Under the pieces are notes generated by a model that made no database searches, had not been told where the DNA came from, and saw nothing but the letters and a program-made list of their open reading frames with translations. A stretch of 64,000 bases of DNA from JBBSEX01 sp038239345 (GTDB lineage Bacteria; Acidobacteriota; Terriglobia; Bryobacterales; Bryobacteraceae), in the NCBI GenBank assembly GCA_038239345.1, contig JBBSEX010000007.1, forward strand, positions 124,001 through 188,000. The letters are read 5' to 3'. A program made the position numbers and the translations under genes. Numbering within the stretch: the first letter of the stretch is position 1; each line of letters opens with the position of its first letter. Below, piece by piece: positions 17,323-24,931 of the stretch.

Positions 17323-18498
17323 ATGGGTTTAACTGCGCATCACTTTAGTGCGCGTTTCTGGTCCTTGATCGGCGCGACATTTTTAGGGTTTCTGGGAATC
17401 GGGACGGTATTGCCTGGTTTGGCGCCGCACGTCCGGCATGATCTACATGGATCGGATCAAACTGTCGGGTTCGTGATCGGAATCTTTTCGTTCGTTGCCC
17501 TGGCGAGTCGATTCCTTTCGGGACCTCTAGCGGATCGCCGGGGCCGCAAAATCGCATTCATGACCGGGCTTCTCAGTTGCGCGTTGGCGGGCGGCGCCTA
17601 CCTGCTTCCCTTGGGAATTCCCGGTGTGTACCTTAGCCGCATCCTGCAAGGTTTCGGGGAAGCTTTCCTATACACTGGCGCTGCTGCGTGGGCGGTGGAA
17701 ATTGGCGGCATTCATCGCAGTGGGCAAGCGCTGGGATATCTCAGTAGCGGGATTTGGGGAGGAATTTCCTGTGGACCGGTAGTCGGACAATGGCTGGGAT
17801 CTTTTGAACGGGCGGCGATGATGCAGGTGGTCGCGGCATTGATCGCCTTCGCGATCCTGTCCCGTGTACCAGAGGACTATCGGCCGGAGATCAATCCCGC
17901 CCGCCGTAAGTGGATACCGTCATCGCTGATTGCGCCGGGCATCGCGGTAGGGTTCGTCAACGTACATTATCCCGTCGTGGCTGGATTTTTGATTCTGCAT
18001 TTGGCAAAGCATGGCACGGCGGGTCCGGCGGCATTTTCGGCCTATGCGCTGCTGGTTCTCTTTTCGCGATTTTTCCTCGGCGGCTTACCGGATCGTATTC
18101 GCCCGCAGATCACTTACTACGGTGGACTCGTGGCGATGGCGCTCGGACTAATCGTGATTGCGATGGGGCCTTCGTCAACGTTAGTCACGATTGGCGCAGC
18201 GGCGATGTTGGGCTTTGGCTTTTCATTCCCATGGTCTGCCGTCGCATCCACGGTGATGAAGCAGACACCCGAGCGGGAACGGGGTTCGGCTGTCGGCGTG
18301 TTAAGCGCGTTCTACGATTTATTTGTCGGCGTCAGTTCGTTCGCCGCCGGGGCGGTAGCCAAAAGCTTCGGTTACTCGGCTGCATTTCTAATGGCGGCGG
18401 GAGCCCTGGCTGCAGCGGCAATCGCCGGACGATACGTTTTCCCAACGACCGTTCCGAAACCGGTGATAGAAGAAGAGCTGTGCGAAACACACCCTTAA
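17323..18498 (+). CDS. Major facilitator superfamily transporter
   Basis: 391-residue inner-membrane permease with about 12 hydrophobic spans. The loop between spans 2 and 3 carries motif A (GPLADRRGRK), and a second copy-like element (GLPDRIRP) follows span 8. Sequence between spans 5 and 6 (GIWGGISCGPVVGQWLG) resembles drug/proton antiporters and YfcJ/YhhS-like permeases. Direction and substrate are unknown. No Shine-Dalgarno, while TACAAT at 17309-17314 ends 8 bases before the ATG; no clear -35 accompanies it. An A+T-rich tail and a non-coding inverted-repeat element follow. Confidence 0.9.
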   Translation: MGLTAHHFSARFWSLIGATFLGFLGIGTVLPGLAPHVRHDLHGSDQTVGFVIGIFSFVALASRFLSGPLADRRGRKIAFMTGLLSCALAGGAYLLPLGIPGVYLSRILQGFGEAFLYTGAAAWAVEIGGIHRSGQALGYLSSGIWGGISCGPVVGQWLGSFERAAMMQVVAALIAFAILSRVPEDYRPEINPARRKWIPSSLIAPGIAVGFVNVHYPVVAGFLILHLAKHGTAGPAAFSAYALLVLFSRFFLGGLPDRIRPQITYYGGLVAMALGLIVIAMGPSSTLVTIGAAAMLGFGFSFPWSAVASTVMKQTPERERGSAVGVLSAFYDLFVGVSSFAAGAVAKSFGYSAAFLMAAGALAAAAIAGRYVFPTTVPKPVIEEELCETHP

Positions 18499-18503
18499 TC
18501 CTT

Positions 18504-18528
18504 AATTCTAATTCCTAATTCCTAATTC
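18504..18528 (+). repeat. Short AATTCCT-type tandem repeat
   Basis: Just after the MFS stop the sequence repeats a heptamer of the form AATTCCT/AATTCTA about three and a half times, directly abutting the left arm of the inverted-repeat element. It may be a scar of insertion or slippage. Confidence 0.5.
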
Positions 18529-18850
18529 GGTGTCAGACACCTCTGCCACTATTAATCTTTGTCCTTGCGGTCCCTTAAGTACTTGCAAGCAATAAGTTCG
18601 CGACGTCGGTTTCCCGTCCATCACCAGAATAGCCGCCAAAAAATTGAATGCTGGTTGTTGATTCTATTGGCCACATCTTTTGGAGTTGATGGCCTCCGCC
18701 CCTAGAATCGCGCCTTCGGAACCGACGAGATACCGTAGCTATTAGCCCGTATCGAGCCGAAACCGACAACAGCAAGGACTATAAAGCAACAACTTAGCCA
18801 TGAAAGTCCCGAGATCGGGCAAGAATTGGGTGGCAGAGGTGTCTGACCCC
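18529..18850. mobile_element. Non-coding element bounded by 21-bp inverted repeats (REP/MITE-like)
   Basis: The left arm (18529-18549) contains the palindrome GGTGTCAGACACC followed by TCTGCCAC. The right arm (18830-18850) is its reverse complement with one mismatch in 21. About 280 bases between have no plausible ORF on either strand, though they include small palindromes (AAGTACTT, CTTGCAAG). GGTGTCAGACACC-type palindromes are, in my recollection, common around REP-associated transposases in Solibacter-like genomes. No target-site duplication is evident and no transposase is nearby, so this would be a non-autonomous or decayed element. The rest of the gene-free stretch 18499-18965 shows nothing else recognisable. 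Confidence 0.5.
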
Positions 18851-18965
18851 CATTCCAGAGGGGCGCCTAAATGGAACTTCCCCCGGTAACCTTTCGTTCC
18901 TTCCGCTGTAGGTAAAGTTGAAGCCGCCCAAACCGGGCGAACAGATTCTCGTCTAACGGTCAATC

Positions 18966-21497
18966 ATGAGCACACTCTGGAACGATCTGCGATATGCCTT
19001 CCGAACGCTATTGAAGTCGCCTGTGTTTACGATCGTCGCGGTACTCTCGCTCGCATTGGGAATCGGCGCCAATACCGCGATTTTCACTTTACTCGATCAA
19101 CTTCTGTTGCGGGCGCTCCCCGTGAAGAACCCCCAGGAACTGGTCGCTCTGCGCATGCGCGGCATGCATTACGGCAGCAATTGGGGTTCGAACGCCATCT
19201 CCTATCCAATGTACGGCGACTTGCGGGGCAATAACCAGGTTTTCAGCGATGTGTTTGGAAGATTCACGGTGCCCGCCAGTCTGACCTTTAGCGGACAGAC
19301 CGAACGCATCTCCGGCGAACTCGTAACTGGCAACTACTTCTCGTCGCTCGGAGTGGGAGCGGCAGTGGGGCGCACCTTCACCGGAGATGACGATCAGACG
19401 AAGGACGGACATCCCGTCGTCATGCTCAGCTACGCCTATTGGAAGAGCCGCTTTGCCGGTGATCCGAACATCATCGGCAAGACCGTAATCCTCAACGGAC
19501 GGAATATGAATGTGGTCGGGATCGCGCAGCCGGGGTTCGATGGCATCGAACTGGGATATATCACGCAGGTCTTTGTCCCGATGCTAATGAAGGCCCAATT
19601 GACGCCGGGTTGGGACGACATGAAAAACCGCAGGCAGCGTTGGGTGAATGTCTTCGCGCGTCTAAAACCAGGAGTGACGCTCACCCAGGCCAAGGCTTCA
19701 TTACAGCCATTCTTCCACAGCATTTTGGAAATGGAAGTAAAAGAGCCGGCCTTCAATCATGCGTCCGCCTATGACCGCCAACAGTTCCTGAAGAACGTTC
19801 TGGACGTGATGCCGGCCGCTCAAGGGCGGGAGGGCGCGCGAAGACAGTTGGGCACTCCTCTCTGGGTGCTGCTGGCAATCACTGCCGGCGTTTTGCTGAT
19901 CGCTTGTGCGAATGTCGCCGGCTTATTAATCGCCCGGTCCGCCTCACGCCAAAAAGAGATGGCGATTCGACTGGCGATGGGCGCGGGGCGCTTCCGCATC
20001 ATTCGCCAGCTATTGGTAGAAAGCCTTCTGCTTTCCTGCACCGGCGGGCTGCTTGGAATAATCCTCGCCATCTGGACCGATAAACTGCTACTCGGTTTCC
20101 TGCCTCCGGAAACAGCGGCGCTGAATGTTTCCAGCACACCCGATTTGCGTATTCTGCTTTTCACGATTTCGGTAGCGATGTTCACGGGTCTGGCCTTTGG
20201 ATTGGTGCCGGCATTACAAGCGACTCGCCCGAGTATCGCTCCCACACTCAAGGATCAAGCAGGCTCGGTCCTCGGTACCGGTGCCCAAGTACGTTTTCGG
20301 AAAGCGCTGGTGACGGCACAAGTCACGTTGTCACTCCTACTACTTGTGGGCGCGGGGCTGTTCATTCGCAGCTTGAAGAATCTGCGCGATCTGGGTCCCG
20401 GCTTTCGCTCAGAGAACCTAATCGCTTTCAACGTCGATCCTTCCTTGAATGGCTATGACGGACCGAAGAGCAAAGCGTTTTACCAGAGGTTGACCGACGA
20501 GGCGAAATCGATTCCAGGCGTGCAATCGGCAGGTTTGGCCACCGTACGGATTCTTGAAAATAACGAGTGGGATAGTTCCGTCACGGTCGACGGCTACGAC
20601 GCGAAGCCAGGGGATCACCCATTCGCATACATGAACACGATTAGCCCGGGATATTTCGAGACCTTGGGCGTCCCCATTCTTATGGGTCGCGATTTCACGA
20701 TCAAGGATAACGAAAGAATCAAGCATGGACCCGATGCGGATGACTTCGCGCCGAAGTACGTAATCGTCAACGAAACATTTGTGAAGAAATACCTTGGCGG
20801 GAAGAATCCGCTGGGCCACCATGTCGGCTTCGGCAGTGATCCCGGCACGAAGACCGACATGGAGATTGTCGGCGTGGTGAAAGACATCAAGTACACCAGT
20901 CTGCGTGACGAAATTCCCCAGCAGATGTTCACGCCTTACCTGAGCAGCGACCGCCTAGGCAACATGACCGTGTACATGCGGACCACGCTCGATCCGAACC
21001 AGGCGTTCACGGCGGTGAGGGCGAAAACGCGGGAGTTGGATGCGAATCTGCCGATGTATGGAGTACGCACGGTCGATAAGCAAATTTCGAATTCGCTGCT
21101 TGCCGAGAGTCTCATCGCGTCGCTCTCGACGATCTTTGGAGTCCTGGCGACGCTGCTGGCGACGATCGGATTATACGGCGTTATGGCTTACACGGTGGCT
21201 CGAAGGACGCGGGAGATCGGAATTCGTGTTGCACTTGGGGCGATCCAGGGTGACGTGATCTGGCTGGTGATGCGCGAAGTCGTGCTGCTGGTGGGGATCG
21301 GCGTCATTGCCGGATTGGCGGCCGCTTTTGGGCTCACTCGTTATGTCCAAAGCCAGTTGTTCGGGATCACGAATAGCGACCCGATGACGTTAGTGCTGGC
21401 AACATTAGCGATTGCCGTGGTGGGTTGCCTGGCGGGTTATGTACCGGCGCTGCGGGCGAGCCGGATTGACCCAATGCGGGCTTTACGTTACGAATAG
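18966..21497 (+). CDS. ADOP-family ABC transporter permease (MacB/FtsX type, duplicated)
   Basis: 843-residue inner-membrane protein. N-terminus LWNDLRYAFRTLLKSPVFTIVAVLSLALGIGANTAIF is the signature of acidobacterial duplicated orphan permeases. Order: first span (about 20-42), MacB-type periplasmic domain, three-span FtsX module (about 293-415, with ACANVAGLLIARSASRQKEMAIRLAMGAGR), then a second copy: span near 435-455, periplasmic domain, and a last FtsX module (about 715-835) ending LRASRIDPMRALRYE. These proteins lack an adjacent ATPase and their export substrate is unknown. PadR-family regulators often neighbour them but none is seen here. All key elements are intact, unlike the copy 3.4 kb downstream. 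Confidence 0.93.
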   Translation: MSTLWNDLRYAFRTLLKSPVFTIVAVLSLALGIGANTAIFTLLDQLLLRALPVKNPQELVALRMRGMHYGSNWGSNAISYPMYGDLRGNNQVFSDVFGRFTVPASLTFSGQTERISGELVTGNYFSSLGVGAAVGRTFTGDDDQTKDGHPVVMLSYAYWKSRFAGDPNIIGKTVILNGRNMNVVGIAQPGFDGIELGYITQVFVPMLMKAQLTPGWDDMKNRRQRWVNVFARLKPGVTLTQAKASLQPFFHSILEMEVKEPAFNHASAYDRQQFLKNVLDVMPAAQGREGARRQLGTPLWVLLAITAGVLLIACANVAGLLIARSASRQKEMAIRLAMGAGRFRIIRQLLVESLLLSCTGGLLGIILAIWTDKLLLGFLPPETAALNVSSTPDLRILLFTISVAMFTGLAFGLVPALQATRPSIAPTLKDQAGSVLGTGAQVRFRKALVTAQVTLSLLLLVGAGLFIRSLKNLRDLGPGFRSENLIAFNVDPSLNGYDGPKSKAFYQRLTDEAKSIPGVQSAGLATVRILENNEWDSSVTVDGYDAKPGDHPFAYMNTISPGYFETLGVPILMGRDFTIKDNERIKHGPDADDFAPKYVIVNETFVKKYLGGKNPLGHHVGFGSDPGTKTDMEIVGVVKDIKYTSLRDEIPQQMFTPYLSSDRLGNMTVYMRTTLDPNQAFTAVRAKTRELDANLPMYGVRTVDKQISNSLLAESLIASLSTIFGVLATLLATIGLYGVMAYTVARRTREIGIRVALGAIQGDVIWLVMREVVLLVGIGVIAGLAAAFGLTRYVQSQLFGITNSDPMTLVLATLAIAVVGCLAGYVPALRASRIDPMRALRYE

Positions 21498-21556
21498 CTG
21501 TGGCCAAGTGGCGAGTAATTCCCGCCAACTGGCCGACATTGTTGTATGCTTGAAAT

Positions 21557-21988
21557 ATGAGGCGCCACGCTATTCAATTTAAGCATCGCGGTGCAAGCCT
21601 GGGCCTTTCCGCTACCAAAATCGACGAGTTGATTCGCCAGGTGGAGCGCGGGCTTTCCTTCGGCGCCATCCGGTCTCTCGAATCCGTCAGTGGATTGGCC
21701 GCGCCGGCGATAGGCTCGGCCATTGGAATTCCAGAGCGAACGTTTGCCCGGCGTAAGGCCACCGGAAAATTAGCGCCCGATGAGTCGGAACGTTTAATCC
21801 GCTTGTCGGCGATTTTCGAGAAGGCCGTGGGATTGTTTGAAGGCGACGTGGAAGCCGCGATGTCCTGGTTGACATCGCCGAAGAAGGCTCTACAGCAGAA
21901 TTCCCCTATCGATTATTTGCGCACGGAATTGGGCGGACGGGAAGTGGAAACACTCATTGGCCAACTGGAACACGGGGTTTTTGCGTGA
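21557..21988 (+). CDS. Xre/MbcA/ParS-type antitoxin (DUF2384)
   Basis: 143-residue antitoxin of a RES-Xre toxin-antitoxin pair. The N-terminal half is a helix-turn-helix-like region (GLAAPAIGSAIGIPERTFARRKATGKLAPDESERL) and the C-terminal DUF2384 part has FEGDVEAAMSWLTSPKKALQQNSPIDYLRTELGGREVETLIGQLEHG, the classical ending that plugs the toxin active site. Normally it also represses its own operon. The stop overlaps the toxin start (GTGA), the usual arrangement. TATGCT at 21545-21550 lies 6 bases before the ATG with no Shine-Dalgarno. Confidence 0.92.
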   Translation: MRRHAIQFKHRGASLGLSATKIDELIRQVERGLSFGAIRSLESVSGLAAPAIGSAIGIPERTFARRKATGKLAPDESERLIRLSAIFEKAVGLFEGDVEAAMSWLTSPKKALQQNSPIDYLRTELGGREVETLIGQLEHGVFA

Positions 21989-22449
21989 GTGTCACCGCTT
22001 GGCGAATCGTCAAGCGCAAATTTTCCAAAGACGCATTTCAAGGCGAAGGCGCAAGGTTGTTCGGCGGCCGTTGGAATAGCCCCGGAGTGGCTATCGTATA
22101 CACCGCGCAATCGCAATCGCTCGCCGCGCTTGAGATGCTGGTTCACCTGGAATCGGCGCACCTGCTGCTGGACGAGTACGTCTTGCTAGACGTCGGGATT
22201 GAACCGGAACTGATCCGCCAACTGGAGCGAAAGACGTTGCCCAAAAACTGGCGATCCGACCCACCACCACAAAGAGTCCGGGCGATCGGCGACGCCTGGG
22301 TCGCGACAGGTTTATCGGCGGTGTTGTGCGTGCCCAGCGCAACAGTGCCAGCGGAAAACAATTACCTATTAAATCCAAGGCACTCCGATTTTAAGAAACT
22401 TCAGTTGGGTGAGCCGCAACCCTTTCAGTTCGACCCACGCTTGAAATAG
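21985..22449 (+). CDS. RES-domain toxin (NAD+-degrading)
   Basis: 154 residues of the RES family, whose characterised members (MbcT and relatives) destroy cellular NAD+. The R-E-S residues can be placed: AWRIVKRKF (Arg), SLAALEMLVHLE (Glu) and the Ser in VPSATVPAENNYLLNP. The segment GARLFGGRWNSPGVAIVYTA is the family core, and the end DFKKLQLGEPQPFQFDPRLK is also typical. Expressed from a GTG that overlaps the antitoxin stop, so toxin depends on antitoxin translation. Looks complete and probably active. It ends 2 bases from the convergent DUF1080 gene. Confidence 0.92.
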   Translation: MSVTAWRIVKRKFSKDAFQGEGARLFGGRWNSPGVAIVYTAQSQSLAALEMLVHLESAHLLLDEYVLLDVGIEPELIRQLERKTLPKNWRSDPPPQRVRAIGDAWVATGLSAVLCVPSATVPAENNYLLNPRHSDFKKLQLGEPQPFQFDPRLK

Positions 22450-22451
22450 CC

Positions 22452-23132
22452 TTACTTAATCTCTCTGATCTTGATATTGCGGAACATCACGATAGAGAAC
22501 TGATCGTGCAGTTGCAAGCCGATCGGTCCGGTTCTTGAACGCTTGGGGTCGCCGGGATGTTGGGCCACCAGGCGATCGTTCAGATGCACTGTGATCATGT
22601 CGTTACGCGAGGAGATTTCCATCGAGTTCCAATCGTCGTCGTGCTGGGCATCTTTCGGAGCGCTGGCGAAGTTATAGATGCTGCCCGATGGTTTTGGATC
22701 GGGATAACGATTGTTGATCTGGATCTCGTAACCGATGTGGGACGGTGTCTTGTCGAAAATCATCGGGTGACTGATGGCATATTGGGCGCGCGAGGTATCG
22801 CGAATCGATACGCCGCTATTACCGTGAGTCTTAGTCCAATATTCGACGTGTAAATCGAACTCGGCGAAGTCGTTGCGAAGCGTATAGAGCCACGCCTGAT
22901 TGTTGACCCAGACGCCATATTCCTTCGGATCCTGTAGCGGACCGCCGGGGGCCAACATCTTGCGATAATCGCCGGTACGCTGCCCAAGAACGGTGCCGTC
23001 GGCCATCACTGTCCACTGGCCGTCGCCGCGTACTTCCCAGCCATCGAGATCCTTCCCGTTGAAAAGCGGCTTCCACTCTTGCGCGAAAACGGTTGAGACC
23101 AGCAACGATAAAAGGACGAAGCGAAGGATCAT
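22452..23132 (-). CDS. Secreted DUF1080 (3-keto-disaccharide hydrolase-like) protein
   Basis: About 226 residues with signal peptide MILRFVLLSLLVSTVFAQ and a concanavalin-like DUF1080 fold: EWKPLFNGKDLDGWEVRGDGQWTV, then FDLHVEYWTKTHGNSGVSIR, GYEIQINNRYPD and the end TGPIGLQLHDQFSIVMFRNIKIREI. Some members cleave 3-keto-glycosides, so a periplasmic carbohydrate role is likely. The ATG at 23132 is chosen because it gives the signal peptide and overlaps the upstream stop as ATGA; a longer frame reading exists but would bury the signal. Translation is therefore coupled to the ketoacyl synthase, an odd pairing. Confidence 0.88.
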   Translation of the reverse strand: MILRFVLLSLLVSTVFAQEWKPLFNGKDLDGWEVRGDGQWTVMADGTVLGQRTGDYRKMLAPGGPLQDPKEYGVWVNNQAWLYTLRNDFAEFDLHVEYWTKTHGNSGVSIRDTSRAQYAISHPMIFDKTPSHIGYEIQINNRYPDPKPSGSIYNFASAPKDAQHDDDWNSMEISSRNDMITVHLNDRLVAQHPGDPKRSRTGPIGLQLHDQFSIVMFRNIKIREIK

Positions 23133-24373
23133 CTTCTTAATAGTAATGCGGAATTCTTGCTTCCAAATGCGATGCAATTCGCCACGGCGTAATCGATGTC
23201 GAGTTTGCGGCCCGTCTCCGGGATATAGTCGAGGTCGCACTCCGGATCGGCGGTCTCAAGATTGTTCGTGGGATGAACCACTCCGTCGCGCATGGCAAGC
23301 AGCGTAGCCGCAATACCCGCCGCCCCACAGGCGCCTTGCGGGTGGCCGATCAGGCTCTTGAGAGAAGAACCGGGAAGCTTGTAAGCATAGTCGCCGAACG
23401 CCAGCTTCACCGCTCGAGTCTCGATCCGATCGTTCAATTCGGTGGACGTGCCGTGATAGCTGATGTACTGCACGTCTTCGGGATAAATGCCGCCCTCTTC
23501 CATGGCGAGGGTCATGGCCCGTGCCGGTTCTTCGCCGCATTCTTCCAGGCGCACGCGATGGAAAGCCTCGCAGGTGGATCCATAGCCGGCAATTTCGCCG
23601 TAAATATGGGCTCCGCGCGCGAGCGCCCGTTCCCGCTCTTCGAGCACGAAGAACCAAGCGCCTTCGGCAATGACGAACCCCGCCCGATCGCGAGAGAAAG
23701 GGCGCGATGCTTGGGGCGGGCAATCGTTCCAGGCCGAGGCGAGAATCCGCATCGCCATGAATCCGCGGAGAATCAACGGCGCAATAGGGGCATCGACTCC
23801 GCCGGCTATGATTTGATCCAGCACGCCGGTTTGAATATTGCGATAAGCGTAGCCAATGGCGTCGGTGGAAGACGTGCATCCCGTGGAGACGACGTGGCTG
23901 AACCCGCGAAAACCGAAACGCATGGAAACTTCGCTGGCTAGGGTGCCGATGGTGGAAGTGGGGACGACGTAAACGCTGCATTGCCGCCGGTTTCCGGTAT
24001 GAAAAAGGCGATACTGCTCTTCCGTGAACTCGACACTGCCTCCGCCGGACCCGAGAATAACGCCGATCTTACGGAGTTCATCGCGATTGAGAATGGATGG
24101 ATCGATGCCCGCATCGGCTACGGCTTCGCCGACCGCGGCAATGGCCAGCGGGACGACGCGCGATACGTGCGGCCGATCCTTGGGCGAGACGTAATCCTCT
24201 TCCACGAATCCGGTAACCTCGCCGGCGACGTGCACTCCCATGTCTTCGGTATCGAACCGCGTAATCTTTTTAATACCGCTCACGCCATCTTTGGATGCCC
24301 GCCAAAAAGCCTCGCGACCGATTCCGTTGGGGCTGACCGCGCCCATTCCCGTAATGACAACTCGACGGTGCAT
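23129..24373 (-). CDS. Beta-ketoacyl-[ACP] synthase (FabF/KAS II family)
   Basis: 414-residue thiolase-fold condensing enzyme that extends acyl chains with malonyl-ACP. The Cys-His-His triad is present: Cys166 in VSTGCTSSTDA, His307 in YHGTSTELND and His344 in LIGHPQGACGAA; N-terminus VVITGMGAVSPNG and C-terminus NCIAFGSKNSALLL are typical. No ACP, ketoreductase or malonyltransferase gene is adjacent, unlike a housekeeping fab locus, so it may serve a dedicated lipid or polyketide-like product, or be a second KAS II. The gene is followed with a 4-base overlap by a secreted DUF1080 protein. Upstream is the divergent small membrane protein at 68 bases. Confidence 0.9.
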   Translation of the reverse strand: MHRRVVITGMGAVSPNGIGREAFWRASKDGVSGIKKITRFDTEDMGVHVAGEVTGFVEEDYVSPKDRPHVSRVVPLAIAAVGEAVADAGIDPSILNRDELRKIGVILGSGGGSVEFTEEQYRLFHTGNRRQCSVYVVPTSTIGTLASEVSMRFGFRGFSHVVSTGCTSSTDAIGYAYRNIQTGVLDQIIAGGVDAPIAPLILRGFMAMRILASAWNDCPPQASRPFSRDRAGFVIAEGAWFFVLEERERALARGAHIYGEIAGYGSTCEAFHRVRLEECGEEPARAMTLAMEEGGIYPEDVQYISYHGTSTELNDRIETRAVKLAFGDYAYKLPGSSLKSLIGHPQGACGAAGIAATLLAMRDGVVHPTNNLETADPECDLDYIPETGRKLDIDYAVANCIAFGSKNSALLLRR

Positions 24374-24441
24374 TAAGTGTGGATGTCCTCCGCTGATTGG
24401 GGCTCGATTTGGCCGCTGTGTGCTAGTATAGGCTGTTTTGA

Positions 24442-24930
24442 ATGGACGACGAGAAGTTTAGTTCGCCTGAACCGACGTCGTGGATTTTGTTTGCCGGACT
24501 GCAAGCGGGTGTCCTTGGTGGGCTCGCTATGATGGCGGTCCTGTTTCTGAATTCTCTGCTCCATCACAAATCTGGCTGGACCATAGCGAACTTATACGGC
24601 ACCACACTTTATGGTAACCGGGCAATGCAGCGCGGATTCGGCATGGCGGCGTTATCGGGCATCGCCCTTCGCCTGCTTGAGTGCGGCACCGTCGGAGTAA
24701 TCTTCGCCGTGCTCTTTGCGCGCCAAAGACTTTCGCCATTCCGATTCATGATGATCGGCGTGACTGCCGGCTTGGCGAATTTCTACATTTCGCAGCACAT
24801 CCTGTGGGCCTGGATCAATCCGCTAGTCCCATTCTATTCGCCACACTTCATCATCCTGCTGTCCTATTTGTTATTTGGCTTGTTCCTGGGACGAACTCCC
24901 CATTACCTGGCGGAAATCGCTAAGGCGTAG
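24442..24930 (+). CDS. Small polytopic membrane protein, unknown function
   Basis: 162 residues with four likely spans (about 16-38, 70-90, 100-120, 130-150). Notable segments are WILFAGLQAGVLGGLAMMAVLF, ALSGIALRLLECGTVGVIF and SPHFIILLSYLLFGLFLGR. No catalytic motif recognised; the Gly-rich first span and the ISQHILWAW segment do not identify a family. TAGTAT at 24424-24429 sits 12 bases before the ATG. A degenerate ABC permease begins just after its stop. Confidence 0.7.
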   Translation: MDDEKFSSPEPTSWILFAGLQAGVLGGLAMMAVLFLNSLLHHKSGWTIANLYGTTLYGNRAMQRGFGMAALSGIALRLLECGTVGVIFAVLFARQRLSPFRFMMIGVTAGLANFYISQHILWAWINPLVPFYSPHFIILLSYLLFGLFLGRTPHYLAEIAKA

Positions 24931-24931
24931 A

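Noticed and set aside
23256..23981. 241-residue minus-strand ORF, Arg/His-rich
   Set aside because: Same-strand out-of-frame shadow of the ketoacyl synthase.
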